The notes under the pieces are model-generated. The model ran no database searches, was not told the DNA's origin, and saw only the letters and a list, made by a program, of their open reading frames with translations. A DNA stretch of 64,000 nt from Pieris napi (taxonomy: Eukaryota > Arthropoda > Insecta > Lepidoptera > Pieridae). Shown here one piece after another: positions 10,215 to 23,325 of the stretch; the stretch's first letter is position 1; the number at the start of each line of letters is the position of its first letter. The DNA is taken from NCBI RefSeq assembly GCF_905475465.1, contig NC_062253.1, positions 3,596,001 to 3,660,000 on the forward strand, in the 5' to 3' direction. The position numbers and the translations under genes were made by a program.

Positions 10215-13200
10215 ATTACTAATATTGAATATTTAAAGAATTAATGACATTAAGTGCAAATTATTTCTAGAACAATATTAGAATTGACATGAAAAATGCA
10301 GTAAAACTGATTCTGTGTGTGTAGATCTAAAATTTACTTTAGCCATTCAGCTGTAATGGTGAATACAGATATTCTTCTATAGAATTTTTTTAAACCAATA
10401 TTGATTTGTTAGCTGGCCTAAGCGTTTAGGAGTCGTTAAATCTCTATAATTAACGGATACCAATAGGTAAACGTGACAGTAGTCAATTCTGATGTGTCAA
10501 ATTTTTGGACACGTTTTACCAAAGAGAAATAAATATATTATGGCATCGTATAGCAAAACTTTTTACAGCTTGATGGATTTGCGTATAAACCCAAGTTAGC
10601 GTGGATCAAATTAGCGCTATGCGTATAGCGTATGTATTCCGTATGTCAATATTCTATATATTTTTGACGTACAAACTCTTCCTCCATAATATTAACTTAT
10701 GTCTTGACGTCGAAGTCGGGATTTTGGAACTTTTTGAGTGAAAAAACCGGGAATTTTTTTCTTGTAAATGGGACATAAAAAGAAGAAGGATTAAAGTATT
10801 TAAAAATCGGGATATCCCGCTAAAATCGGGACGTCTGGCAATACCGGTCTTTAAACCCACGACAAGTCTGAAGTCTCTGTCAAAAATGGTTCCCTGCTTT
10901 TTTTAAATATATCAAGGAATATTAGTATTCCTATTTAAAATATTAATGATATACGCCATAATATATTTAAATCGCTTTGAGTTGCGGAATTAATCCGTGT
11001 TATGTAAGTTTTATAACAGCTTGCTTTAGACTATAGAGGTTAAATTGCACAAATTGGTTAGTTCACGCGAGATTTTAGCAAATTATTTTTTGTAATTGCA
11101 GAAGCTTAGGTTAAGATAATTATAGGTAAAATATTCTATAAGTGTTGTATTAGATTTACGTTGCACGTTTTTGAGTTTTGGGGAATGATCACGCGTCTCG
11201 CAAATATTGGCGATTTTTAGGTTATTTGCTACTAAAAGTACAACCGGACACGTGAAAAACCGCTTTTAATCCTGAAGCGAGCTATTGAAAATAGTGGTAA
11301 GTACACGTTAACAATATGACTACTTAAATTCGCGATGTTATTTGCCCAATGCGTAGGACTGTATAACGTAACCGCATCTAACGCGTTATACAACGCGGGG
11401 TGAGCTGTTGAGGCCCACAGGCAAACAGCAAGATCCCTTTTAAAAAATAAAAATACACGCTTGCCACCTTGCCTGTCGTACATTTACACAAAATTTTATT
11501 TTTAAATAGAAATATCATTCCTAAACACAAGTATTTACGCTTATATTTACGAACGTTTTAATTTATTACGTATATTTTTTTTTAAACTTTATAGATGTAT
11601 TTATTTCAAATGTGACTTTATAATTCACAGATTAATAATATATTACTAGTTGGAAACTAAAATAGATTTAAGCGCTAGTCACAAATCGCTAGTAAAATCA
11701 TTGGTTTGATTTGTTTAGGCGAATAATCAAGTGCACAAATTCAGCTCTTTAGATTAAACACGCTTAATAAATTATTAAGCCACTAAGGGGCTGTCCATTA
11801 ATCACGTGAGGTTCGAAGGGAGGGGGGAGGGGTTCAGCAAAAATCACGAAATTTCACAAGGTGGAGGGGGGGGGGGGGATAGTAAGATTTCACGTGTACT
11901 TATTTTTTCGTCAAACGCGTGATTTTTAAAACGTTGATCTTTAACAAAGTACAGTGCCAACAACTGACAGTCTTGCTAATGTACATTAAATATGTTCATA
12001 TACTAACTAATACAATACATGTTTTTAGCATGAATACACCATTCTTTTAAAATTATTTTTATGCCAGTCAAACACAATCTGCAACCTTTCTGTCTTGACA
12101 TTATTATCAAGGTCCTTAATTTTCTCGAATAGGATTAGATTATTCTTTATACCGGTACTTAAAAATAATATAAAAAAAAATTTAAGATTCTTTGTAGGTA
12201 CTACTAAAAATACACGTGATTTTTGGTGGGGGGGTAGTCTCAAACCTCACCACATATCACCATGGGGGCGGGAGGGGTTAAAAACATCACGTGATGGACA
12301 GCCCCTAAGAATAGGTTAGAATTATATCTAGATGTCTTATATTCTGAAAATATTATGGTTTTCTGCGCTTTAATAATAAATTTATGAACGTAAATAGCTA
12401 TATTAACATTCCTAACGTTTTTTATAGTGGCTTTGATTATATTGACTGAAGTGTAACTGCATTTATTATTTTAATATCAATACAATTTCTTATCATTGAC
12501 ATTATGAATAAGTTTCTAAAGCAGAATCTCACGTAAATATGTAATTAATTGTATATTAAGTTTATTTTTAAGTAATTAGTTAAGCACTTAATCTAATGCT
12601 TAAAACGCACGTAACGCCTTGAAGAATACCTGAGTACTTTAGCTTACCTAGTCACTTTTGTAAATAATTTAGTATAGATAACATCGGTATTAATATGTAC
12701 AAATTCACAAATAGCTATTTAATGTTGTTTGTTAACATTTTATAACTGTTTGAGTCTTATATGTGTGAGTGTTTATGAAAACATTGTGTAATAAGAATCG
12801 CGTCCTACTTCAATGCAAGCTTACATTGTTTTTATTAAGTCTAGTCAATAGAACGCAAGTTTGCGCATAATTGCAATGAATTGATGCCGCGTACCAATTG
12901 AATAAACAGTGCAAAGGTTAATTAATTGACTTATTGTAATGTAAACTCTATGGTTTGGGAATAGAGTCGAGAGTACAGATAGAAGTATTCTGTGTTGCCA
13001 TAGCGCTATTATTTCTGTGGACCAACATTAATTTTGTACCTGTAAAAATTGTTATTTTTTAATACTGCTTTACAACTTTTACATCTCCAGTAGTATTAAG
13101 ACATAGTAATGCTTGTACTTGGAAATTTTGTAAAATGGATTAGCCTAATAAGCAGTAGAGACATTGCGTCCATTTTTCATTCAATTTCCATATAAATGTA

Positions 13201-14057
13201 TGTTAAAACGCAACAAATTTTCCGTTTCATACAGTGTTAAAATAGTCTTCGAAGATTTATGTTAAATTCATATTATTAAAGAAGCAATTTTTAAGGTAAA
13301 TTAACTTTTTTTAGTAATACGAATTATGGTATTTGCGCTTGAACGCTAAAGCCAAATGTTTGAAATGGATATAAAATGTACAATATCGGCATGTAACATA
13401 AGCACAAATTGAAATAATATAGCCATTATAAAGTTTGAATAAAACACTTGCCAGTCTGTTTCATGTTTTATTATTTAAAAAATAATTCCAAAATAAGCAA
13501 CAAACAAATACATTAACAACATAAAAAACATATTTAGTGGATTTGCGTTTAAACACTGCAATGATAATTTATTCATACAAAAATATTAATCAAATTAGGC
13601 ACCAAATATACATATTTAGAATTTCTAAATATGGCACTTCCAGGGGTTATTGTCAGATAAATAAAATATCTACGTGTAATATTTGATGTTGCCAGTATGA
13701 AAAATATGTATTATTAATTTATTGAAATTCTTTGTAATCAATCTGAAATGTTAATTTTGCATAAAACTATTTTAGCTTACGTTTTTAACTTGACATTTGG
13801 ATATGTATTTGTTACAAAATTCTTAATCATCAAATAAATAAGAGAACCCCATTACATAAGCTGGTAACCCGAGCCTTACCTTTAAATTTAAAGCGTTTAA
13901 GTTATTTGATTAATTTGTTAAATAATAAATTCATGTCAAATAAGTATCAAACTTATATTACTCTAGATAATTGCGTATCTTGAGCGATAAAATCAATTAC
14001 AGTGTTTCATATACAGAAGAGCGAAATTAACACGACAGAATATTATATAAATTCATA
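10215..14057. other. intergenic region between convergent genes
   Basis: This AT-rich region separates the 3' ends of the FERM gene (plus) and fray (minus). Apart from a Harbinger-like MITE at 11787-12305 I see no gene. It may contain long 3' untranslated regions of both neighbours. Confidence 0.5.
11787..12305. mobile_element. PIF/Harbinger-like MITE with TAA target duplication
   Basis: 519 bp with inverted ends GGGGCTGTCCATTAATCACG and its near-complement. A direct TAA lies on both sides (11784-11786 and 12306-12308), the usual 3-bp target duplication of PIF/Harbinger elements. It is non-coding. An uninterrupted run of 13 G sits at 11866-11878, and a second G-rich block lies near the right end. 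Confidence 0.75.
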
Positions 14058-14063
14058 TTTATT
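14058..14063 (-). promoter_or_regulatory. candidate polyadenylation signal of fray
   Basis: AATAAA on the minus strand about 575 bases after the fray stop codon. It is one of several possible sites. Confidence 0.3.
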
Positions 14064-14637
14064 CCTATAATAATCGCATCCACTTGAGCTATAAATGATA
14101 AAACTAAGAATCCATATTCACCCATAAATACGTAGGTACTTACACAGCGTAAAGTAATATAGTGCTTATAATTATTAAACTACAGACTAAAATGGCGCGC
14201 GACGTTGCACCCTTATATACAGTGAGTCCCTGAGACTTCTCATAACTCAAATATATAAATTATATAATTGAAAAACATTACATTTCTTAGAAATTGATAC
14301 TAAACCACAATTTTACTAGACACGGGTTGTTTACAGATATGCTTCTATTATGGTTTTCTTCTAATGATACTAAGAATACTAAGAAAATATTCTATTGGAG
14401 CCTTTTCCCTTGGATCTGTACTTGAAGAATAAGAGTCTCAGCGATGCGCTATATAGCTAATACGTGATACAACAGTGATTAAGATAATTTGGAAGCCAAC
14501 GACTCGCGACTTAGTATCGGTTACCATTTGTGCTCTCATGCTTCGTCAATAGGTAAATAGCAAAAGTGCTCAGTGGCTAAACGCACTATGGAAAGTTAAA
14601 TACTCGAGTTATTGTCCTTTAGGGAGGTAGAAAAGAA

Positions 14638-16104
14638 TCAGTCGACGATAGATAACTGCGCATAGCCTATGAGACCTTTCTCATCCAGTGGTTCTGCGGG
14701 GTCCGCGGATTCCAAGCGGAAAGTTAACGTGCGAGGAGCCGGGGCTCCGCTGGGGAAAATGTGGGAGTCGACGAGGATTTGCAATTGCTGGGCGATGGTT
14801 GCCGAATCGCGTCCGTCTACGAGACCGGCTCCAACCAACTCGGTAGCGATACCGTCGGCAGAATCCTTTCCGGGAGCGAACTCGAAGCGGATATCGTTAA
14901 GTTCCTTTCGCGAGTTCCTCATTCTTAAAACGAGGTTGATAAGTGGTGCTTCCTCTGCTTCTATGGATCCAATTGTAAAGCCAGCGCGGCCCTCACTATC
15001 ACTTTCGCTGTCGGAAGAATCCGCTCTAAGTAATTGGTTCATCGGACGATCGGCTGCTTCTCCGTCCTCATCGTCATCCTCTTCATCACTCTCCCACACC
15101 CATTCTCCAGTTTCCATTCTGTGTAAACGTCCCGAAGTTCCCGGTTGACGCTTGCTAGCCTTATGAACTCTCGTCTCCATGCTCGGTCCGATCGACACCA
15201 ATGTTTGCACGAGATATTTACGATCTTTTGCTTTCTTGAAGAATGAATGCTTAAGTAACTCGGTCGCTGACGGTCTCTTTGTTGGATCTTTTTGGAGACA
15301 TTCAGAAATCATTTTTCTGAAAGTTTTGCCGTAAGCCTTGTATTGGTCTTTTTCTTCCGCTCCCGTGTCTAATGTGGGCGGATCGTTCTGTAAGGTCAGC
15401 ATCAATACTTTCATAGGAGGATACTTGTGGTAAGGAGCCGTTCCGGTGGCCATTTCAATAGCTGTGATTCCAAAGGACCAAATATCAGCTTTAAAGTCAT
15501 ATCCATGATTTTGTTCCATGACTTCAGGCGCCATCCAACACGGAGTCCCGACAAACGTGTGGCGGACCTTCTGCCGCGATAGATCGCGTCCAGTTGCCAG
15601 CCAAGCGGAAACACCAAAATCAGCAATTTGCACAATTCCATCATCTCCAAGGAGAATGTTACCAGCCTTGATGTCTCTATGAATTTGTCCATTTTGGTGA
15701 AAATATTCAAGGCCTTTCAAAACTTCTTTTAGTACGGTGGCTATAGTTGCTTCATCAAAAACTCCGTGTTTGCAGTTTGAAATTCTCATCTTATGCTTGA
15801 TGATGTCGAGCAAGCTTCCACCTTCAAGCAGTCTCAGGACAAGCCACAACTCCTCCTTCACTACAAAGCTGGTGTAATAGGTTACCACATTCTCATGATT
15901 ACAGCTGGACATTGCCTGGATTTCTTTAAGAAGTTCATCCATGGAAGTGTTCCATTTCTCCAAGTTGATCCTTTTGATAGCACACTTCTCACTTCGAGGA
16001 CGGCAGAATGCTGCATGTACGACGGCCGTAGCGCCAACTCCTATAACCTCCAATAGCTCATAATCATCTTGACTGTTAGGCCACATGTGACCGGAACCCG
16101 CCAT
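14638..16104 (-). CDS. fray: Ste20-like kinase Fray (OSR1/SPAK)
   Basis: A 488-residue serine/threonine kinase of the GCK-VI group. In this family WNK kinases activate Fray/OSR1/SPAK, which then phosphorylate cation-chloride cotransporters to control ion balance and cell volume. Residues ~15-292 are the kinase domain: glycine loop GVGATAVVH, lysine K44, HRD with D144, DFG with D162. The T-loop threonine T183 ([10 protein letters not shown]) corresponds to the WNK target. Then follow the [11 protein letters not shown] regulatory segment, an acidic stretch ([12 protein letters not shown]) and the conserved C-terminal domain from ~380 ([15 protein letters not shown]), which binds RFxV/I motifs of partners. 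The length is that of a full protein and the start aligns with known Fray starts. The whole frame is a single exon, unlike the neighbouring genes. The start is only 79 bases from the end of NUDT19 on the same strand. Confidence 0.95.
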   Translation of the reverse strand: MAGSGHMWPNSQDDYELLEVIGVGATAVVHAAFCRPRSEKCAIKRINLEKWNTSMDELLKEIQAMSSCNHENVVTYYTSFVVKEELWLVLRLLEGGSLLDIIKHKMRISNCKHGVFDEATIATVLKEVLKGLEYFHQNGQIHRDIKAGNILLGDDGIVQIADFGVSAWLATGRDLSRQKVRHTFVGTPCWMAPEVMEQNHGYDFKADIWSFGITAIEMATGTAPYHKYPPMKVLMLTLQNDPPTLDTGAEEKDQYKAYGKTFRKMISECLQKDPTKRPSATELLKHSFFKKAKDRKYLVQTLVSIGPSMETRVHKASKRQPGTSGRLHRMETGEWVWESDEEDDDEDGEAADRPMNQLLRADSSDSESDSEGRAGFTIGSIEAEEAPLINLVLRMRNSRKELNDIRFEFAPGKDSADGIATELVGAGLVDGRDSATIAQQLQILVDSHIFPSGAPAPRTLTFRLESADPAEPLDEKGLIGYAQLSIVD

Positions 16105-16183
16105 TTTGTCTTTTTATGTACCTAATTATGAAATTGTTTGACAATTTTTTCAACTACTAAGGCTGTAAGACTAAGGCAATAAA

Positions 16184-18054
16184 TTATTGATGAATTGAAA
16201 TGTTGACAGATTTAACTTGATTTCCCATATTGATATGGTTTTTAGGTGTATAATTGTGAGTAACAATTAGTCTATCGGAGCCAACAATTTCAATCCGGTG
16301 CAAAGTTTTAGTGGTATCACGAAGTTCTAGTGCTGTTTTCTCTTTAGTGATTATCTCAGTGTTATAATCTACATTCGTAGGGTATAGATGATCACCTGTA
16401 ACAAGAAAGATGAAAAATTATTAAAAAAAACAATTTAAAAAAAATCTTTTGTTAGTAACATATAAACCCTCTGATTAACTTTTGTTAATTATGATATAGA
16501 CCACAATACACAATACTATGTAAGATAAAATTTACATACCTGGTAAGAGAAATACCCATCCATCCTTAGTCCGTGTAGGGATGGGAAAAATAAGCTCATT
16601 ACCCTGACTTGTAATATTTTTAGCAAAATTTATTATTTTATCTAAATCAGAAATATGGCTTAAGCGATTAAGTTCATATGCCTGTGGCGGATGTAGCTTT
16701 ATTTCACCCTTGCTGTTTCTTTCTAACAAGTCAGATGGATTCGCCCACTAGAAGAGAAATTTAAAACTGTTAGAAAAATTTAAATTGAATTTGAAAGTTT
16801 CTATTTTATATATATAGATTATAACAATTATTTAAATTCTATACGACATATCACAAGAAATGAATACTGAGTAGTAATTTTTGTCAAATATGTTAATTAA
16901 TAAAAAGCATAATGCCAATTTATACATAAAATGTTTATTCTAGTCATGTTACATAGTTGGTAACATGCAAGTTAAGCAAGTATAAAGTTCACTTACACAT
17001 AAAAACAACTCAGCACTTTTTTCTTAAACAACAATTCCAACTACAACTTGGCTACCTAATATATCAGATTACATACTTAGATATGTTAATTATGCAAAAA
17101 ATATAATTTTAAAACTTACTTCAACCTTTACAACTTCATTACTGCTACTTATGGTTGTTGGTTTATCCTTAACAGCTGCCACATAGAAAGCTGTATCAAA
17201 ACGCTTTGGTATTGTTACTGGACTTAACCAATTGCTCCAATAATGAAGCGACCAGATGTCGGGGTAACAATTGTATTCTTTACATAAGTTAAAAAGTTCC
17301 GTTGGATTTTTGCTTACCTGAAATGATATAAAGCTGTGAAAGATTAAAATAGAAGTTGAATTAGCCATTTGAAGTTTATTATTCAATTACTAATCATGAT
17401 ACTGTACCTTACTCTGCCAATATTGTGTATCAATGTTAGAGAGAACAGTAGTCCACGAGTCAGACTTCTTTTTTTTGTGATCTGAACAACAAATAAGTAG
17501 ACCAAGCTCCTCAAAAGTTTCTCGTATAGCACTAATTCTTAATGCAATGTGCCTAGATACAATAAAAAAGTAATAAATTTATTTCAAGGCCAGTCTCAAT
17601 TTCTCATAAAAGCTATTAGTTTAATTTAAAGCAGACAATTTGGACAATAGTTTTGTAGCATATGTAGCAAACATACAGAGACAAATACAGAATAGCTTAA
17701 TTAGTAATTTAGTATTATTTTGCTTAAGGTTTCATACCTTCTCACAGGGATATCCTTAAATATGAGATTTGTGTACGCGCCAGGACGATGCAGTGACTCA
17801 AAATCACGCTGAGTGAATCCAAAATTGGTGAAAAGTGGCAACCAGTGGTCGCTGGCGTCAGCCTCTTCCGTCACACCGCCCGGAAACACTACACTATTCG
17901 AGAAAGATGCGTTATGCGTTCGTGTCTGCAACAAGATATCATAGTTACATGCATTCGTGACATTCTTCGATAACGCATCCACATTTCGCTTAGCAAGCAC
18001 TATCAGTGAAGCAGAATCTCGCCAATTTTTTTCGATTGCTCTTTTCATGACCAT
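16184..18054 (-). CDS. NUDT19: NUDT19-type Nudix hydrolase (acyl-CoA diphosphatase-like)
   Basis: A 5-exon gene for ~359 residues. In mammals NUDT19 is a peroxisomal Nudix enzyme that splits CoA and acyl-CoA into phosphopantetheine derivatives and adenosine bisphosphate. Exons in reading order: 18054-17738, 17552-17408, 17317-17120, 16747-16540, 16395-16184; all junctions are GT-AG and in frame. Exon 1 carries SVVFPGGVTEEAD and exon 2 carries RISAIRETFEELGLL. Together they form the Nudix box, split by the ~45-residue insertion usual in this family. Later landmarks are PDIWSLHYWSNWLSP, RFDTAFYVA, and GWVFLLPGDHLYP across the last junction. The start is the first ATG after an in-frame stop; M at 18048 is an alternative. 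The protein ends in SIHQ, not a peroxisomal tripeptide such as SKL, so its location may differ. Confidence 0.93.
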
Positions 18055-21000
18055 ATCTATCACAAAATAGGTTGATTGCTAGAATTATTACAAACCGCAC
18101 TAGGGTTACTGACAAGGCCGAAACTTACGTTGTCGAGAGTACCTTTGATTAGTTAAACATCGGTCTTATCGCTTATGTATGAGCAATGATAATATTGTTT
18201 TTTATTACATTATTAAGTGGATGAAACTACAGAATATAAAAATAGAAATAAAATAATTGACACTCACAGTAATGTCGATTTACAATTTCACATTTTTCGA
18301 TTTTCGACGCGTTTGCGAACCACGGCAATTGACAAACAGTCAACGTCAGATTGTCAATTGACTTTAGATTTGAAATATTAAATGAAAGACAATTATGAAT
18401 ATGACAATGACAGTGATTAAGATCCTGATATATCTGGAATCTGGATGCGAGTCTTTTAGCAATCATTATAGTTACAACAAATAAAACGCATATCCAAGAT
18501 CTTATATTATGCATATGTATGTCGTAGCAGAATTGTAACAATTTCTTAAATTGTTCAATTAATAAATTATACAATATTGTTGAATCATCCAATGTTTAAC
18601 AATATTTCGATCAACGTTTCTTTTGTTTCATGAAAATATTAATTTTACGATTCGATCACTACAACGACGAATCTAAAGCAATTTTGCATACATGAATTGT
18701 GTTGCTTGCCACAATAATTGATTTATAAAAGAGAATCGACGGTTCACGACACAAGGTTTCGGCAAGAAGAGCTCTGACATTCCATGAGTTCCTCAGTGGA
18801 ATAAATAGTGTATCACAAGTTTTTATAAGTGTACAAGTTACTCCTATATTATACCTACCCTGTGTTCCTCAACTAATTTTTAGTTAGCTTTCTTTGATAA
18901 ATATAGATAGTTGGATTAAAATGATTTTAATGTTACCAATCCGGTTCATTGTTAAATACTTAAATATATGTAATGTTTTGTTTAATGGCGGAAAAAGTAC
19001 TTTATATTTAGCAATTTATATGCTGTAAATCTTTTCAATAAGTAAAAAAAAAGTTGTATTTGTGAATTTAGTATAATAAGCTATAAGCTATAGTATGTTT
19101 TACACGGACAGCAAGACCTTATAAATCTCTGTTTACTTAGTTTAAAATAACGTCGAATCTCGCCCTCCGCACGCTTAGCCTTTAGACAGAGACTAACTTT
19201 GACAACATTAAATAAGAAAATTTGTAAAGTTGTATGTCATTATATTCATTGCCGCCAAATAAATAACATCATTGTTATTCTATCCACGGTCGACAAAACT
19301 TTGACCTCATTCTTGCGATCAATGTGGATTACTCTATCCCCTTATCCATGGGAGCGAATGAATGGTAGTTCCGTGTCAGTTTTATTTAACTACCATAATC
19401 TTTTTGTTTTATTAAACCATACAATATTTTATCTAATGACATAGGTTGATTCATACCCAGCTAGATTTATAAATTATTTTACAATCTAAATAGTTAAACA
19501 AATCAACACAAAGGATGTTTTCTATGATTAATACAATCACAGACTAGAAAGACTATTTGCAGACGTTTACTTGTTAAATAACGTGAAAGATATGCGTACG
19601 TATAGTTATAATAAAAAAAAACATGTCCATTATTTAATATAAAAGCTGTAAATCTTTACTCATATTATAAAGAGGAAAGATTTGTATACAAGTATGTTTG
19701 TATCGAATTGGCTCAAAATTAACATTACCGATTTTAAAAATTCTTTCACCATTTGAATGCTACATTATTACTGATTAATATAGGCTATTTTATTTGCAAG
19801 AAAAAATAAGGATCCCTACTAAAATTACAATAATTTTACCCAAGGTGTTAAAAAAATGCAAAAAAATGTCTTTCATAGCATGCGCTGCGAAAAAAATTGA
19901 TGAAAGAACAAAAAATGTTCCACAAAATTAAAAAACATATCAATATCTACAAAAAATGTTTAAAAAAAAGTCCATAATATTGTGAATAAAATACAAACCT
20001 AATGCGTTTGTTATAATATGTGAACATTAGCACGAATACTATTTGTAAAAGGCACTTTGTACTCGTAGTTCGGACTGAAAATTTGAAATTCATTCAAGGA
20101 TAAAGTTTGCGAGATCTAATTTCCGACACGAACGCTTGCATTGAATTATGTAAAGTGCACAAGTGCATACCAGATTGCCAGAGTACACTCAATTAGGGCG
20201 AGATTAAGAGATTTAACAGAAGACGTGTCTTCGAACTGATCGGACTCCGACTCTATTAGTAATCAATCACGCTGTGCCAGGTCAACTGTACAGAAAATTG
20301 ACGTAAAAACTGATGTTGATGGTTTGCCGAAATGTATGATACAAACTGCTACGATCACTAAATTAATAAAGTAAAATATTGTTTCGGTAATAGAGACGAA
20401 AATAATCCGTGATAATATAATGTTCCAAGCATTAATTAATATAGAATTTTGGCTAGGGTATTCAAAGACCGTTTAATGAAATTGACAAGCGATTTTACCC
20501 GCGTTATTTTGATCAAAGTGTGGTTTTCCATGAATAGCCAACACAAACGTCATATTTGCATTTATTGTAGTTCCCGAAAATACCGCGTTAAAACAAACTA
20601 ATATACTATAAAAGTAGTATACCTGAGTATGGTTTTATTTGAACACTACTCGTACTATTGAATTTAAGTATAAACAAATATAGAACAACTACATATATCT
20701 ATATAACATTGGTATTTAGTATGTACCAACACCTACAATCTGTGCTTACAAATCACTGCGATAACGTCATACCTTGAAACGCGCTACTAATGTTATTCCG
20801 ACTAAGGCTACAACTTCTGGACCTAAGCTACTGGCGCCATCGGGACGGCCAGTCAGTCGTTAGACTGATCGATGTTTCCCCTTTAAGTTGAACGAACAGT
20901 ATACCATCCATCCTCCACAAGCATTTATAAATCGCCAAGATTGAAGCGCCGTCTATTGAGTCGGCTTTTGGTATAGAATAGAGCAGGTATGTACACCTGC

Positions 21001-21900
21001 AGCACTGATGGGAGGCCTGCAAGAGCGATGCCGCCTTTAGTAGTAGATTATGCAGTACGGTATTTTAAGGGCTCTAAGTCGTAACGGTTCTGAAATACCT
21101 GGAAGGGCATCTAGTTTTATTGTTAGGAGACAAGGTCAAAAGAAAAGATTTCTCTACTGTTTCTTGACTGTTTTCTCCGAACATTTATAAATTTGCCTGT
21201 TAATCATGTAAATACTTAGAGAAATTTTGACTTTGAATTCATGGTCATATTTCAAATCAGTAAGAATAAAAATATTATTACCTATATGTAGGTACTATCA
21301 TTTATGGTAAATAAGTAAATAAAATATTACTTTTTACAAAAACAAGACACGCTCTTTAAAGTTATAACTAATTCTTATGAAACACAAAACAGTAATTTGT
21401 ATAATCGAAATATGTAAACCGAAATAGCGAACGTTTCGTTCTCTCGAGTGCTTTATTTTCCATTTCAAATGGAAAATTTAGCTTGCTCAACGTATTGTGT
21501 ATTATTCAAATGATATAAAAACCTCTCGGATAATATGCATATTTAACACAGGGACTATTGTTTGTTTTTTTGATGAAATTTTTCATATTACAAATTGGTC
21601 AATCAATTATCGAAACAAATATTTTCTATTTTATATCATAGAATTAAGATATGAAATCTTTTCAATTAAAAAACGGGCACCTTCAGTTATTTAAATAAAA
21701 ATTAATTATCTACAAACTATTGTATACTTATAATCGTGTAAACTAATACGCGTGTAGTGATTTCTAGCAATTTAAAAAAAATCCTTAAAACCAATGTAAG
21801 TACACGGCCAACATAATATGGTAGTGCTCAGCAACAAAGAAAAATTAGATTTTTTTAAATTAAATAAAGTTACAAATATAAAATCCTAATAAAAAGTGTG
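18055..21900. other. upstream region of NUDT19 and gene-free stretch
   Basis: The first few hundred bases should contain the NUDT19 promoter. I found no convincing gene. A 121-codon minus-strand frame at 18227-18592 has no recognisable domain. Near 21056-21125 a block (AGGGCTCTAAGTCGTAACGG) is a diverged piece of the family L1 LINE end. The part 19650-19860 resembles decayed short repeats. Confidence 0.5.
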
Positions 21901-21983
21901 TCACTTGCCAAAATCACAGCTTGAAACCTTCTGGGCATGCTTTTCACTTTTTGAGGAATACGTTCCCACTCTTTTGCAATGAC
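21901..21983 (-). pseudogene. Tc1-type transposase C-terminal remnant
   Basis: The minus strand reads EWERIPQKV then KSMPRRFQAVILAS and a stop. This is the typical end of Tc1/Tc3 transposases (SMPRRxxAVI). No other part of the gene is recognisable nearby, so this is an old fragment. Confidence 0.7.
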
Positions 21984-21989
21984 TCTTTA

Positions 21990-22862
21990 GATCATTTAGA
22001 TCTGAGTATTCAATACATTTTTGACATACGGATGTATATTAATAAATTCTTGCTGCCTGATATATTGCATAGTAAATATGAATTTTTTATACTGTTGTAC
22101 CCATTAATATTCCCCCGTTAAACTTGACGTAAAAGACGTTTGACGTTAGACGTTTGACACTTATTTATTTAATGTCAGAGTGTTGCTTTCGGAACTCCTG
22201 GGTCCTCTATTGGGCATTTAAATACTGCACTATTTATGTCAAATATTTATAAACTTATTCAATCATTGTTGAGGAAAATTATCGTGTAACATAACCATTA
22301 ATCGACCTTAGTTGTGAACTTAGCAGATAATCCAAAGTCCGGAAACCGTAATAGAGCACGGGCAGAACATATTTTACGAGTTTCATGGATCAGATTAAAA
22401 AGAATCCTCACATATTGTAAAATGACGTACCTTTAAAAAAATGGAACGGATTTTTTTACGGTTAAATAGTAACAGTATACCATACATACCTATTATAAAA
22501 CAAAGTCCGTGTTCTGTTCGTGACAAACTCAAAATTGCAAGGATTTTCATGTGGTTTTTATAAATAGGTAGAGGGATTCACAAGTAAGCCTTGCGAAGGC
22601 GGGATTCACTTGTTTATAGGATAAAGGATTAATTCAGTCCAGATATTATTCGAAATACATAAAGAACTGCTAGTAAAAAATCAGTGCAACAGGCTCTGAA
22701 ATGTTATCAAGAACTAAGGAAACTATTACTCAGCCATAATCTTCCTGCAAGTTATTTCCAACTATCAAAGTAGGCGACGCATATCCTAGAACTCTATAAT
22801 ACGCTTAGGCTTTAGCGTACACGCTTCTAAGTTTCAAGTATTAGTATTAATAATAATATAAG
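21990..22862. other. gene-free AT-rich stretch
   Basis: No coding frame or well-defined repeat recognised. Confidence 0.4.
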
Positions 22863-23124
22863 AATGGCGTTACAACCTTTTAGGTATGGTCAGATTTCTG
22901 TATCTGTTTCGTGATCATAGGCAAGTAGATAGATGAGCAACCTTCTGACGTACACCGTCGACTTTCTGGGTCTAAGGCATGCCGGTTTCCTCACGATGTT
23001 TGCCTTCATCGTACGAGCGAATGTTAAGTAAGCACATAGAAAGTCCATTGGTGCAAAGCCGGGGATAGAACCTATGACCCTAAGAATCAGAGTGCATGAT
23101 GAAACCACTAGGCTTACACTGCTC
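22863..23124 (-). mobile_element. SINE-1 copy
   Basis: Minus-strand copy of a tRNA-derived SINE. It contains the body blocks CACGATGTTTGCC and GTCGACTTTCTGGGTCTAAG and a decayed tRNA-like head near 23040-23124 (B-box region GGGGATAGAACC). Confidence 0.8.
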
Positions 23125-23129
23125 TATTG

Positions 23130-23325
23130 GCTATTATTTATTTATGAACACTTCGTTATACAGAAATATAATACATTTGACATAATTAAATAAAAAGGAT
23201 GGCAACTGGTGGCCTTGGGCTTTCGAGCGATCTCTCACTCCCTCTCGAGCGAAAAAAAATTGATAAGGGAAGCAAGAAGTGCAAAAATGCAAGTTATTAA
23301 AACAAAACAGATCAGGACAGTATAA
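23130..23325 (-). mobile_element. LINE 3' end with (TAAA)n tail (family L2)
   Basis: Read on the minus strand it ends AACGAAGTGTTCATAAATAA, a short TAAA-type tail, preceded by TTTAATTATGTCAAATGTAT. The same end occurs at 43149-43222. No coding part is left. Confidence 0.6.

Noticed and set aside
14669..15148. 159-codon plus-strand frame opposite fray
   Set aside because: Serine-rich antisense shadow of the acidic fray linker and C-terminal domain.
18227..18592. 121-codon minus-strand frame just upstream of NUDT19
   Set aside because: Cys/His-scattered and aromatic-rich translation without a domain; AT-rich composition as in the flanks. More likely chance or NUDT19 promoter region.
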